A DNA stretch of 64,000 nucleotides. Source: Zeus faber. Taxonomy: Eukaryota; Chordata; Actinopteri; Zeiformes; Zeidae. The notes under the pieces were generated by a model. The model did no database searches. It was not told the origin of the DNA and saw nothing but the letters and a program-made list of their open reading frames with translations. A program made the position numbers and the translations under genes. Each line of letters opens with the position of its first letter. The stretch's first letter is position 1. Positions 11,109 through 23,069 of this stretch are shown here, piece by piece. The stretch is from positions 19,631,897 to 19,695,896 of the forward strand of contig OY482848.1 in the NCBI GenBank assembly GCA_960531495.1. Reading direction: 5' to 3'.

Positions 11109-11408
11109 ATGTGTGAGAGAGCATATACGGCCCTGTATGTGTGCATGCAATTATCTGTGTGGGATAGTTGTGTTTGTGTGTGTTCGGGCAAAGTCATCGT
11201 TTAAATAAACTACACGTTGGGGCTAAGCGTTAAATCATTACAGGAGGAAATGGGCGTTAAATTAAACTGGGGTGTCTGAGGCTTTATCACGACGTTAAAG
11301 GCATTTTTCTTATTTAGAGAGAAACCTCTGGCGACATCACGCCCCGATAGAATTGGAATGCGTGTGCGTTTCTACAGTATGGCTCCTTGGAGACGGGGGC
11401 GGAGGCGC

Positions 11409-11427
11409 GGGGGGGGGGGGGGGGGGG
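11409..11427. repeat. poly-G run
   Basis: Nineteen consecutive G residues, potentially G-quadruplex-forming. Confidence 0.95.
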
Positions 11428-11606
11428 ATGGGCGGAGATAATCCAGACACGACGGCTGCTTTACGTTGCTGAACCGTAAGAATCCTGAGGGCAGATCTTC
11501 TGAGCACAAAGACCGGAGACGGCGGAGACGTGAAAAGGTCAAGGTGTCACGCTGTCCACCGTCATCAGTGCAAAAAGGACGAGATAGAAGAAAGAAAGCT
11601 GTTTTG

Positions 11607-11610
<4 letters not shown>

Positions 11611-11665
<55 letters not shown>
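11611..11665. repeat. (GT)n microsatellite
   Basis: About 27 uninterrupted GT units. Confidence 0.95.
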
Positions 11666-11669
<4 letters not shown>

Positions 11670-11671
<2 letters not shown>

Positions 11672-12505
11672 GGTTTTTTTCGCCCCGTCTCGTCGGAGCA
11701 AACACTTCAAAATTGCCATATTTCTTTGACAACGAGGCGATTGCTCCTCGTGTTCGTCTCGTGGCTCATTGGAAATGCGGCGTGCTTCCCTCGCCCGAAA
11801 GCGTCGCGACGTCCACTTAAATCCCTTGATCCCTGCGCTTCCTGCGGTGACTCCCCGTTTGCGAAAACGAAGAAATCGTCACGTAATTCTGTTTTAACGC
11901 CGGGGGTAAACTGGATCCGGGTGGCTAATTATCAAACCAACTCAATCTTGTAATTGATAATCACAGTTGACTGATTGTCAGGTAATTACAATGCAACCGG
12001 AATGAAAACAGACATCTATTGATTACGTGCTGAATCGTGTTTAGACCCCCATTCATTCCCACCACGCCAGGTGAACACGAGCTGGTTTCATGTTGGAATC
12101 TAGACAGCTTTGTGGAAATAATTTCGTCGTGAGATGAAAAGGCTTCGTTTGATATTCTGGTCGAAGTTGGAGACGTCTCGGGGGATTATTTTTGCTTGTT
12201 TTATTAGCTATAATTTTAGGTGTTGCTTATTTTACCAACTATCACAGTAACTGTTACTCTTCTTGATGCAAGCACAGTTTAAAGCTTAATTAAATATGAT
12301 AGAATATGTAAAATATCTGCGAAATGGTAATTCATACCATTGTTTTGTTTAAGATGATCTTATCTAATCATCTAAAAATAAAATAATAATCTATATTTCA
12401 ACCTTCTAAGAGCCGCTGTCATTTATTCACATATTGATGCGTTTTAACTCATTTCTCTTTATAAACGTTATTTATTCCTCAAAGTGAACCCACCTACCTC
12501 TCCCA
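11670..12505. other. unassigned sequence, part possibly conserved non-coding
   Basis: 11915-12020 is AT-rich and non-repetitive, with repeated TAATTA/TAATTG-like cores and GATAATCACAG. Those are features of homeodomain-bound enhancers, but the call is inference. The remainder shows nothing recognisable. Confidence 0.3.
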
Positions 12506-12507
12506 TA

Positions 12508-13995
12508 CACCGCGTTCCAAATTATTATGCAAATGATATTTTTCTCAGATTTTCCTAAATAGTCAATGCAAATGACAGTCAGTATAAATTTGAAGTCATC
12601 AACCGTTAGGGTATAATTCGAACGTTATTGAACAAACCTCCCAATGATAACAGTATTTTTTTCAAAAATAAAAAACTCAAAATGCACTGTTCCAAATTAT
12701 TATGCATAACAGAAGTTCAAAACATTTTATAGTTTGTAAAGAACTGAAAATGTTCATTTGTTGAATTTGCAGGATATTTAGTGAAATCAAAAGCTATTTC
12801 AATCAAAAACATCTTAACAGGCCAAGTTACATGTTAACATAGGAGCCTTCTTGATATCACCTTCACTATTCTTGCATCCATTGAACTTGTGAGTTTTTGG
12901 AGAGTTTCTGCTTGAATTTATTTCCAGGATGTCAGAAAAGCCTCCCAGAGCTGCTGTTTTGATGCCAACTGCCTCCCACCCTCATAGAACTTTTGCTTGA
13001 GGATGCTCCAAAGGTTCTCAATAGGGTGGAGGTCAGGGGAGGATGAGGGCCACAACATGAGTTTCTCTCCTTTTATGCCCATAGCAGCCAATAACACAGA
13101 GGTATTATTTGCAGCATGAGATGGTGCATTGTCAGGCATGAAGATGATTCTGCTACAGAAGGCACGGTTCTTCTATTTGTACTATGGAAGAAGGTGGACA
13201 GTCAGAAACTCTATATACTTTGCCGAGGTCATTTTCAGACCTTCAGGGACCCTAAAGGGGCCTACCGGCTCTCTCCCCATGATTCCCGCCCAAAACATGA
13301 CTCTGCCACCTCCTTGCTGACGTCTCAGCCTTGTTGGGACTTGGTGGCCATCCACCAACCATCCACTACTCCATCCATCTGCACCATCCAGGGTTGCACG
13401 GCACTCATCAGTAAACAAGACTGTTTGAAAATGAGTCTTCGTGTATTTCTGGGCCCACTGCAACCGTTTCTGCTTGTGAGCATTGGTTAGGGGTGGCCCA
13501 ATAGTAGGTTTATGCACAACTGCAAGCCTCTGGAGGATCCTCCACCTTGAGGTTCGCGGGACTCCAGACGTACTAGAAGCTTCAAATACCTGTTTGCTGC
13601 TTTGTAACGGCATTTTAGCAGCTGCTCTCTTAATCTGATGAATTTGTCTGGCAGAAAGCTTCCTCATTATGCCTTCATCTGCACGAACCCGTCCGTGCTC
13701 TGAATCAGCCACAAATCTCTTCACAGTACGATGATCACGCTTAAGTTCTCGTGAAATATCTAATGTTTTCATACCTTGTCCAAGGCATTGCACTATTTGA
13801 GGCTTTTCGGCAGCAGAGAGATCCTTTTTCTTTCCCATATTGCTTGAAACCTGTGGCCTGCTTAATAATGTGGGATGTCCTTCTTAAGTAGTTTTCCTTT
13901 CATTGGGCTCACCTGGCAAACTTATTATCAAAAAACAAAGAATTAAATGTTTATGACACTTAAATAAAATTTGCATAATAATTTGGAATGCGGTG
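12508..13995 (-). mobile_element. complete Tc1/mariner-type element (DD37E, TRT-like), inactive
   Basis: The element is flanked by TA dinucleotides (12506-12507 and 13996-13997). Its two 26-bp terminal inverted repeats (12508-12533 and 13970-13995) differ at one base. They share the core TTCCAAATTATTATGCA, which recurs in direct orientation inside the left end at about 12690-12706. The single gene is on the minus strand. The 37-residue spacing between the second D and the E matches the vertebrate DD37E/TRT group of Tc1-related transposons rather than classical DD34E Tc1. Both ends are intact but the transposase is broken, so the copy could move only if a relative supplied enzyme. Confidence 0.95.
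12834..13838 (-). pseudogene. Tc1-like transposase pseudogene (DD37E)
   Basis: One continuous minus-strand frame of 335 codons runs from ATG at 13838 to TAA at 12836-12834, near the usual ~340-residue Tc1 transposase length. It starts MGKKKDLSAAEKPQIV, a paired-type helix-turn-helix DNA-binding region with basic residues to about 60. The catalytic triad is present as D144 (LFTDEC), D236 (MPDNAPSH) and E274 (HPIENLW), with 37 residues between the last two. Three in-frame nonsense codons break it: TAG at 13184-13182 (codon 219), TAG at 13175-13173 (codon 222) and TAA at 12920-12918 (codon 307). Coding similarity continues in the same frame after each stop, so there is no frameshift. An intact enzyme would cut at the TIRs and insert at TA. 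Confidence 0.93.
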
Positions 13996-13997
13996 TA

Positions 13998-14850
13998 TGT
14001 ATATGATACCTAAATACCTAAAAGTACAGTATGTCATAGCTTGAATTGAATTTACAGAAAGTACAGGAATGGTTCCAGCATAAGCCGAAGGACTGTAATG
14101 ATAACAAAGTGGTTTCATTTTACCATCATGATTTCCAAATTGAGATATAATGTCATAGCATTTATCCTTTAAAATTAAATCAACATTTTCTACTTGACAT
14201 GTGTTTTATTCTGTTATGTATCGTTTGCACTCGGCATCTACTTCTCATCGCTCCCCTGCAGGGCTTGAACAACAAACAGCAGCTTACTGAGGGAGCTTTG
14301 AGATTTGGGAGTGATGCGCTCGAGTCCCCCATTGGGTAGATGGAAAAAAGGGTAGAGCCCGACAGGTGGAGGCAGGACGGAAGGAGGCGGAGAGGGAGAA
14401 GCAACGCAACAATGAACAAAGCCGGCGGAGCGAAGCCGGCCGAGCCGGCGAGATTGGCTGCTTAAATGAGCCGGACCATTAGGGCGTGGAGGCGCACGGT
14501 GGCGTTGGGTCTTCTGCCAGACCAAGCTCCGTCCAAAAAAAATAAATAAATAAAAACATGAATTCGTAATTACAAACCCTTCATGCATGGCAGTGGTTGC
14601 CACAATATTTGCCCTTATATAGGTAAGCATCCATCGACTGTATGGACCCTAAACCAGGGAAAAGCTATCGCCGGCCTTATTGTTCACATGCCCACAAACT
14701 GCTTCTCGCAGGATGAACTGCAGGTACGGAGCCATTGACTGGATTGGAGGTGTGTACTCATACAAAACTGATCAAAACTCCATGAGTCAGTTTGGTTAGC
14801 AGCAACGTTCCTGGATATCCATAACAGCCTCGTACAGTGTCAAGGTGTCG
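13998..14850. other. unassigned sequence
   Basis: 14240-14530 is a GC-rich, balanced block with a short GCCGGC-rich palindromic patch (14420-14450). It could be conserved non-coding DNA. The open frame at 14238-14630 on minus has no recognisable domain. Confidence 0.35.
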
Positions 14851-15700
14851 GCGCGCTTCAGTCTTACGCTGCGGTCACGCCGCCGGCAACGGGGCTACTG
14901 TGCCCCTGGCGTTTGAGGGCGTCAAAAATCGACTGGCTGTTGTGTGCGCACCAATCATTTGAAACCTCTCTCCCGCTGCATATTTATTATACAGTATATT
15001 ATATACAGTAGATAGATGGTGCCGTGTCTACTTATTTGTTTTATTAAAATGGTGGAGCTGTTTTCTGAGCAAATTAAATGACCTCTTGAAAAAATTACGT
15101 AAATAATCGCACCATCCGTCGCTTAAAATAAATAATTGACATAAAATGACGTGTTCCTAATTTTATTGATAGTTTAAGGGACGTTTTTCCTTCAAAATTG
15201 GAACAATACGCCGTGCTCCGAACATCCATTCTCCAAGGGTCAGCACCATTGAGAGGGTATCTTCCTTCCTATTGGTCGCTCTGCGCTGCTCACCGTGTCG
15301 CTTTGCGGCGCCCCGTCGCCGGCGGTGAAACCCTTCCGTTGGTGCTGGAGGTCAGCGGCCGAGCAACAACGACTGGTGTCTTTCAGGACTTGAGGATACT
15401 TCCTGTTGGTGCTTCCCAGGTTCTTCTTACTACATTTCGTTGTGTGTGCTCAGCTGCCGCTGCAATACCAAGATTCGGAATGAACCTTGCTCAATATATC
15501 ACAGCGTCGTCCGCGCAATTCCCCGGGTGCAACACCGAGCGAACTCTGTTGTCTACCGGCAGGGAAATGGCGAGAGCAGGCTTTACTTTTTATAGCTTTG
15601 CCCGTTGAGTTAGCGCCGCCTACGGGCCCTCACCTCGTAGCGCCACGTCGACAATACCGGCGACGGCGCTGATGTCAATATGAGTTCTATCTACGTATTG
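14850..15700. other. CpG-dense unassigned region
   Basis: CpG is frequent across this block. A 136-codon plus-strand frame (15198-15608) is open but has no recognisable protein features. The block may be a CpG island or an unfamiliar GC-rich repeat. Confidence 0.35.
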
Positions 15701-15813
15701 TGTTTTCCGACTCGCAAATATAAACACGTTTCAGACGCGCTCGCCCCGGCCAAACATATCAGAGATGAAATGATTGTCTTTGTTGGCGTTGGGAACGGTT
15801 CCAGGTTCCACAG

Positions 15814-16012
15814 GTATTTAACATGCGCGGCAAACCACCAGGATGGTATCGGTTTTGGAGGACAGGAACCTGGCTACAGCTTCATCACGTGGATCGGGAG
15901 ATTGGCGCTTCCCGTCCTCCCCCGTTGGAGGACGACCCAATCAATGCAGCGCTGCTGATGGGGCAGATCCCCTTTCAGCCCGAGACACCGGCATGGATCC
16001 GGATTCCCAGAG
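15814..16012 (+). CDS. possible internal exon, unidentified
   Basis: An open frame passes through a protein-like sequence that includes EDDPINAALLMGQIPFQPE and ends WIRIPR. An acceptor-like TTCCACAG lies at its left (15806-15813) and a strong donor-like AG|GTGAGA at its right (16011-16018). If both are used the exon is 199 bp. I do not recognise the protein family. A second frame is also open over part of it, as expected in GC-rich DNA. The AT dinucleotide repeat starts 20 bases after the donor. Chance is a real alternative, as no partner exon was found. Confidence 0.25.
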
Positions 16013-16032
16013 GTGAGATTTTTTTTTCCTCC

Positions 16033-16034
<2 letters not shown>

Positions 16035-16071
<37 letters not shown>
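16035..16071. repeat. (AT)n microsatellite
   Basis: About 18 AT units, self-complementary. Confidence 0.95.
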
Positions 16072-16076
<5 letters not shown>

Positions 16077-18281
16077 AAATCTAAATCTAACCGCGCTGAC
16101 CCGACGATAAGCGCCAAGGCTCGATTATGAAAGGATCCCGGCCGCCCGCATCATTCCTGCTCGCGTGTTTACAACGGCGCTTTAATTATCTCGTCCGCCG
16201 AGCTTAGCAGTCGCGAGGAGGTAAAGGGCGGCGAACAGAACGGCGCCTCGCTCCGTCTCTCGCTCGCGTTCTGAGGGATCCAAGGATGCGCAGCCTCACA
16301 CGGCTTTTTTTTCTCCTTTTTTTTTTATTTTTTTATTTTTTTATTTGCGAGGCGCCTTCCTTGGAAAGCTCTTCAGACGGGAGACATGTTGTTAATAATT
16401 AAGACCGTGGCTGGAGGCGCATGGAGGCTAAACTTCCTCGAACAAGTGGCTCCCTCACAGCGCCGACATATGGCTCCGCCTTCCCCCCTGTATTCTCTCC
16501 CTTTCTCCCCCTCCAGACTTGTGCATTTCACACACGTCCAAGGTGGGGGAGTCCTCCTTCTTGACTGCCACAAAACAATAAATCCAATTCCTAATAGTCG
16601 GGCAGCAATCGGATAATTACTAGCGTGGCCGCATGGCGAGGAAATTGAATTTTCCTCTTCAAATTGGGCTGGGAATTGAGCTTGATTTCCTCATGCCGCC
16701 ATGAAGCTCCGGGTTAGTTTTTTGTTTTGTGCTACAGAATTCCCCAACTAATATTTAAGTGTAATTCCAAATTTTTTTTTATGGAATTGTGTAAATCGCA
16801 TAAGATACGCGTCATGACACAGGAGAAATGTACTTTTGCGCGGATTTCTCAACACTGTCTGGAAATCCCCTCAAATGTCCCTTCCTCTTTAAAGGACTTA
16901 TTTCTACGGAAGCTAAACGCGGTGACGGCACCCTCTCCATTCTTTTATTGACTCGTCGTCCTTTCCTTCATTATGCGAGCGGGGCTTAGGGCCCGTCGAC
17001 TACATTGACTCTGGTGGTAATGACTAAACCTGAGACGCGGAGCTGGCCGGGCACCCGCCACGTCCTGCCTATAAATAATGACTGCTAATGAATTACAGTC
17101 GGCCATTAGGAACACATCACGACCACTCTGGGGGGTTTTTTTTGTTTGTTTTTTTTTCATCCTCACTCCGTGAAGCGCGATCGGATCTCTGGGACATCAC
17201 CGTCGTCGTATGCCAAACAAACCCCATCCGGGGAAATCGAGTTTATCCCTTAGCGTGAAAATCATATTTATTTTATGGAGAGAAACGCCTGAGCGTTCAC
17301 TCATTTTTATACATCTGTTTTAGAAATGACGGACGGCGGAAGTATGGGTTTTTACAACATTTTCCCTTTTTTTTTTTTTCGGTCAAACCACCATTGGGCC
17401 ATAGAGAGAAACTGTCATTTTAGGCAACCATCACCCGCTCCTGCTTTCTTCCTGTTTTCTCTTCCTTTCTGGCAGGTTTTCGGGGTGGGAGGGGGGAGAG
17501 GTGGACAAATCTTGTTTTGATGCCGACGCTGTCAGGGGGCTAGCCAGGGAGGATAGTAAACACAGCCTTTGCAGAACATTTAAAATCAATCCTTCAGCCA
17601 CGGGCCTAGAAACCCCCCCCCATCGCCGCCCCCGCCCCCCCGCCCCCCACCCCGCCCCGACGCGCCCCCCCCCCCCCCCCCCCTCTCCGCCTCTCGCTCC
17701 CCAACCTCTTTCTTCCCCTTTTTTTTCCTCCCTTTTCCCTTCTCTGTAATGTGTCTGCCGCTCGCCGAGAATAGAGGCAGCACTTAAAAGCACGGGCGAA
17801 GGGGCTGAGTCTTGTGACAACGGCTCCGGTTCCTTTTATTTCCGCGCCGAGATGTGGCCGGCTGCGTCGTCTCTGTACGCCGCTTTTCACGCGCAGGCAC
17901 ACGCACGAAACGCACACACATACACACACACGTGATTAAGAAGCAATCATGTCATTAGTCGCTACACGGTCGGGGTGGCGGCTTATTTCAGAGCGTCCGA
18001 TCCTCTACCTTTGCTTCTCATTTGCCCTGAGATTAGCTGCGAGCCGTTCTCTTCCCGGCAGGTTCACTCGGTTAAGTCGCCAGTTTCCGAACCCAGTGGG
18101 AACCATGTTGATGAGGCTGTAAACTGAGGAGGAGCGAATGGTCTTTTCCACAAATTATTTCATTTTTTTCGGTATCTTGAGATGGTTGGTCATGGGGGCC
18201 TTCACCCGCGCTCGTGTGTTTAACAAAATGACCAAATTCTTGAATTTCTCACCTGTATCTCCAGTCCAGCCCGGTGCTGAA
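16072..18281. other. unassigned region with candidate conserved non-coding patches
   Basis: 16380-16700 and 17030-17130 are balanced, non-repetitive stretches with TAATTA/TAATGA-type cores (for example TGCTAATGAATTACAG near 17082), typical of developmental enhancers but unproven. 17615-17700 is a very C-rich tract. T runs occur around 16305-16345 and 17366-17382. No exon was recognised. Confidence 0.3.
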
Positions 18282-18560
18282 TCAAGATCAGAATCACAGT
18301 TTATTCCGACAAAGTACATTTTCATACAGTATATGAGGAATTGGTCGTGTTGAGGACTGGTGCGTTTCTCTACAGACAATTTGCATTACAAAAGGTAATA
18401 AAATAAAATAAAAACATAAATGCATAAAAAACATAGCCAAATAAACACAAAGAGCCAAAATACAGAGCAGAAATAAAAATAAAATATATAAAAGTACATA
18501 CAGAATATAAAAAATGTTATTCTATGCACAGGATAAATGACTGGTATAGGTATATAAGGT
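18282..18560. mobile_element. dispersed repeat family X, copy 1
   Basis: It begins with 'ATCAGAATCACAGTTTATTC' and continues through 'GTACATTTTCATACAGTATA', an A-rich middle and 'ATGCACAGGATAA'. The same order of motifs occurs at 27168-27420 and 60362-60690. Sequences starting GAATCAG..TTTATTGGCCAAG are very common in fish genomes; I do not assign a family. It is non-coding. Confidence 0.7.
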
Positions 18561-18594
18561 TAACATTCTAAATGATTACTATGTACTAACTAAG

Positions 18595-19475
18595 TAATTA
18601 CAGAGTCGAAAGTTACACCAGAGTTGTTAGCTATTACAGAGCCAATAGTTAATACAGAGTCAGTAGTTATTACAGAGTCAGTGGTTATTAGAGAGTCGGT
18701 AGTTATTACTGAGTCAGTTATTACATAGTCGGTAGTTATTACAGAGTTAGTTATTACAAAGTCAGTAGTCATTAGAGAGTCGGTAGTTATTATAGAGTCT
18801 ATAGTTATTACTGAGTCAGTTATAACAGAGTTGGTGGTTATCAATGAGTCAGATATTGAAGAGTCTGTAGTTATTATTGAGTAAGTTATTACAGATTCGG
18901 TAGGTATTACAGAGTTAGTTATTACTGAGTCAGTTATTAGAGAGTCAGTAGTTATTACAGAGTCAGTTATTCCAGAGTCAGTAGTTATTACTGAGTCAGT
19001 TATTACAGAGTCAGTAGTTATTCCAGAGTCAGTAGTTATTACTGAGTCAGTTATTACAGAGTCAAAAAGTATTACAGAGTCAGTAGTTATTCCAGAGTCA
19101 GTAGTTATTACTGAGTCAGTTATTACAGAGTCAGTAGTTATTACTGAGTCAGTTATTACAGAGTCAGTAGTTATTACTGAGTCAGTTATTACAGAGTCAG
19201 TAGTTATTACAGAGTCAGTAGTTATTACTGAGTCAGTTATTACAGAGTCAGTTATTACTGAGTCAGTTATTACAGAGTCAGTAGTTATTACAGAGTCAGT
19301 AGTTATTACTGAGTCAGTTATTACAGAGTCAGTAGCTATTACTGAGTCAGTAGTTATTACAGAGTCTGTAGTTATTACAGAGTTAGTTATAACTGAGTCA
19401 GTTGTTACAGAGTATGTAGTTATTACTGAGCAGGTAGTTTGGTAGTTATTATATATTCGGTAGTTATTATCAAGT
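18595..19475. repeat. 15/18-bp minisatellite
   Basis: Tandem units alternate between a 15-base form (AGTCAGTTATTACAG) and an 18-base form (AGTCAGTAGTTATTACAG) that differ by a GTA insertion. Both ends are more diverged than the middle. Because every unit is a multiple of three, the minus strand reads as VIT(T)DS repeats for 84 codons. That is a by-product of the period, not evidence of a gene. Confidence 0.95.
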
Positions 19476-20119
19476 TGGCAGTTATAACATGGTCAATACA
19501 GTGTAACACATAGAAACAGGGGATCGGGAGGCGGCTCGTGCTCGTGCAGAGTTTGTGTTATGTGACCTGACCGTGGAAACGTGAAACCCATCCCGACACA
19601 GATGGAGCCGCTCCCTCTGAACCCGACACGCCGGGCTTTGTCATGGTCACACTCTACCTCCTCCACGCTATAAGAGGCACAACGGTAGAATAGTTATCCC
19701 CTTTCCCTACTTAGTCTTCCAATTTTTTATGCAGATTAAAAAAAAAACCTAAATATACTCTAAGTGTGAAGTCATAACATACCAACATACCAAAATACCA
19801 AATTGTTTAAATATTAAAAATGAGACTAAATGTTGAAATGTGCAAAAAACAACAACAAAAGTATTGAAAATTAATCTCAGAATTTGTTACTTCCATCAGG
19901 GAGGCTGTTTTCTTTGTTTGTTTCTATGTCTGTTTGTTTGTCTGTTTGTGAACAAAATATTTACTAAAGTTGGAGATTAACTTTCTTAAAATTTTATGAA
20001 CACAAATCCAATGATACAAACACAAGTTTGATGGTGTTGCATCCCTTCAATGTCTTTTTGTTGGGGGCCCTGCCTCAAATGTGCGGGAGCCCTATTGCTA
20101 TTTTTTATGAAAAACGGAT
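19476..20119. other. unassigned sequence
   Basis: Mostly AT-rich after 19680. No gene or known element was seen. Confidence 0.4.
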
Positions 20120-20605
20120 GCCAGTCGTCTATGGATCTTATAGGTCTACTGCTTTCACAGATGAGACGAATAAAATGTGTATTGGGTGGGTTGGGGGGTC
20201 CCAACATGCTGTCATCCAAGTTTGATCCAGATCGGTCCATTATCGCCGCAACACGCACATATGCGCAAATGACGGCTCGCACAGGTTACATGATAGCATT
20301 GCAGCCTAGTGATTGGTCAACAACTGGGTCCTCGCCAAGATGGTGGCACATGCAGTTGTGACTGACGTCAGACTTTCAGGGATGTCATGGATCCGGCGAA
20401 CCCACAGATGATCTGAATAAGATGTGCATTCAGGGCAGTTTCAAACATGGGCTCGTTCGAGTATCATCCAGATCGGTTCAGGATTGTGGATGGAGTTTAT
20501 CATCAACAATCACTACATCACCAAAATGGCGCCACCACGCACAAACATTCAAATCCTCGCATGCATGCGCACGATGACTGAGTACACAGATCACATGATA
20601 GCGCT
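20120..20605. repeat. two diverged direct copies of a ~250-bp unit
   Basis: CAGATGAGACGAATAAAATG (about 20158) is matched by CAGATGATCTGAATAAGATG (about 20405). CATCCAAGTTTGATCCAGATCGGT is matched by a TATCATCCAGATCGGT segment, and CACATGATAGC recurs near 20290 and 20593. The block is probably part of an old interspersed element; family unknown. Confidence 0.6.
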
Positions 20606-22200
20606 ACATATAACACTATATATATACTATATATGCTATACTTGTATATATAAAACTATATAGCACTGCACCGAGATAGCCAGGACACCAGGCTCTCCAT
20701 GGACCGTTGTCGGCTCCAATCAACCTGCTCACCAAATGGACTTTCAGCTGAGTGGAATTTGTCCTTGTTTTTCATCTGACCGCAATTATCCATGTGTCGC
20801 AAAGTAAATAGTCAGTGCATCCAGCAGATATAGTCGTGATTTGACTTAAACTCAAGGAATATAAGGTACAAACCCTTAACCATACAAAGTTACAAAGTGA
20901 CAGCTATTCTTTTATTGCGATTAACCTTTGCTATGTCTGAAAAAAAAAAAAAAGTTTAAGTATTACCAGAAGACAGTTGCATTAAACAATGCACAGCGTA
21001 TTAAACATCATAAATATATACGCTGCTGAGGACAATTGCCAAGCTCCAGAGTAAGTTCTACAAATTAAAATAACAATAAATAACAAAAATGTCAGAATTT
21101 ATAGACATTCCAGAGATATCAACGTATACAGCCTTTCTGAATTATAATTACTGGTAACAATAACCATAAGAAATTACATTATACAAGGAACATGTAGTAA
21201 TTGTGTATGTGTTTTGAAATATTTTCATTATTTTTGTGTTTTCTTGGTGTAGCCCACTGCACACAATTTATTCAATTATATATTCTCTACAATTGAAGTC
21301 AGTTAAACCACTTACCTTAGTTTATTTATAGGTTTATAAAATACATTGTTACTGTGAAGGCAGTTTTCTGTTGATTTACAAAGTGCCATAAAATAAGGGT
21401 ATAAATAAATATTATAATAAATAATATAAAATTCTCATATAAATTATAATAAAATAATATTGTGTTCCCCAAAATGGATCAATAATCGTGATAAATAATC
21501 GGTATCATAATATTGACTAAAATAATCGTGTTTATCATTTTAGCCATAATCATGCAGCCCTACTTCAGAATGATAACCGCCGTTAGTTGCGATGTAGGGA
21601 ACCCTCCCACAGCCGCAAACACCACCCGATCATAGAATTACACTGTATCCAGGCCGGAGCAAATGCACTTCTGCAGTCACAAAACACACCAGAACAGAGA
21701 GCCAATGCAGAAATTGTCCATTGAACTTTAACGAAGGGCCGACTACCCTTGATCCCGCGTATTGCTGCCTGCAGCTATATTTTTTATTTAATTTCTTTAT
21801 TTATTTATTGTACGTTGCCAGTCGAGAATCACCTAGTGTTTGCAGATGCAGATATGGAATTTTGAAACCAGTGCCTGTGCAGTGGAATAAACTGCAACCA
21901 GGGCATATTTAGTGAAATAAAATATTCAGAGAGAGCAGAAAGAGAGCTGATCTGTGGGGATGAGACCAATAAACATCTTCCGATAATTTTATACTACAAG
22001 GGCGGTTATCCAGGGAAGGCATTAAAATGAAGGACAGTAACTATTGTGGCTAAAAAATACATACAGTATTGAGTTTGCACTTTCATAAATTGGTGCCTAG
22101 ACACTGAAATTCGTGGGAAAAGATGGAATTTAAATAAGTTCAGGAACTAGGTCGCACATATCTAGTCAAACGTTTGTTTAATTGCACAGCTTGATTTACC
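20606..22200. other. unassigned AT-rich sequence with a transposon end
   Basis: 20610-20660 is TA-rich and partly palindromic. About 21470-21562 ends in ATCGTG..TCATGCAGCCCTAC, which looks like the right terminus of a DNA transposon whose ends read GTAGGGCTGCA. The matching left end was not found. No genes were recognised. Confidence 0.4.
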
Positions 22201-22330
22201 CGGGCTCAAGATTTCCAACCACTGGATGGGAAAATGAGCCAAATGAGCTTGTGGCTAACATGATCCTTCCCAACTAGGGATCAATAAAGGCTTATGTTAT
22301 GTTAAGTTATGTCATGTCATGTCATGTAAT
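22201..22330 (+). mobile_element. 3' tail of a LINE-like retroelement
   Basis: The segment CCCAACTAGGGATCAATAAA runs into a tail of ATGTT/ATGTC pentamers to about 22326. Retroelement 3' ends of the form '..GGGATTAATAAAGT' followed by short tandem repeats are common in fish. No reverse transcriptase sequence is present, so this would be a 5'-truncated copy. Confidence 0.5.
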
Positions 22331-22816
22331 ATTATCTTATTTTATGGGTTGATTTCAGGGTACACCTGCACGGGACATCTTGAGCTGCTTCATGTTTAAG
22401 TCAAAGTACACTTTTACAAAAGCAATGGAAGTCAATGGAAAGCAGAAAAACAGGAAATATCCGTTCATCACAGAGCGCCCACACTGCGCCTACACCCAGG
22501 CTAATAGCAAGAGGGAGTATATGGACATATAACAAGGTGAGGGGCATATTTAGTCAAAAATATAGTAAGAACTTCAATATAATTCAGGGTTTCCATTCCT
22601 TTTTTGAGTTGCAGGAAAAAAAACCCTACACTGAGCACCATGATTCTGAGGCCAAACGAGGGCTAAACTCAGGGGTTAAGGGTCCAGCTCGGCAACCGTG
22701 GGATATTCACACGGTGGAAGCTGTGGCGAATACCTTCATCCAAGCAGCATCAATGTCATCTGTAGGTTAGGGTGGAAAAATACACTTGCAATTGTAATTT
22801 ATATGACTATTTTGTG
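22331..22816. other. unassigned sequence
   Basis: A 111-codon plus-strand frame (22435-22770) is open, with mixed composition but no recognisable domain or splice context. It is treated as chance. Confidence 0.35.
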
Positions 22817-22848
22817 AAAAAAAAAAAAAAAATAATAATAATAATAAT
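22817..22848. repeat. poly-A and (AAT)n
   Basis: About 15 A residues, then about six AAT units. Confidence 0.9.
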
Positions 22849-22998
22849 CACATCTTTTTGTACCTTAATTTCAGCTCTTTGAACCACCAATGAACCAGGA
22901 CAAACCTGGAAGTTTGGGGAAAATGTTTTACTTTTTAATCGAATTTGGATTCGGATTGTACAGATGACATTATTTGACAATTATATTATTGATTCGGT

Positions 22999-23002
<4 letters not shown>

Positions 23003-23055
<53 letters not shown>

Positions 23056-23069
23056 GTGTGTGTGTGTGT
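23003..23069. repeat. (GT)n microsatellite
   Basis: About 33 GT units with one CG interruption. Confidence 0.95.

Noticed and set aside
13116..13490. 124-codon plus frame inside the Tc1 element
   Set aside because: It is antisense to the transposase and has no features of its own.
15198..15608. 136-codon ORF in CpG-dense DNA
   Set aside because: No similarity recognised, low stop-codon density is expected at this GC content, and no splice or start context supports it.
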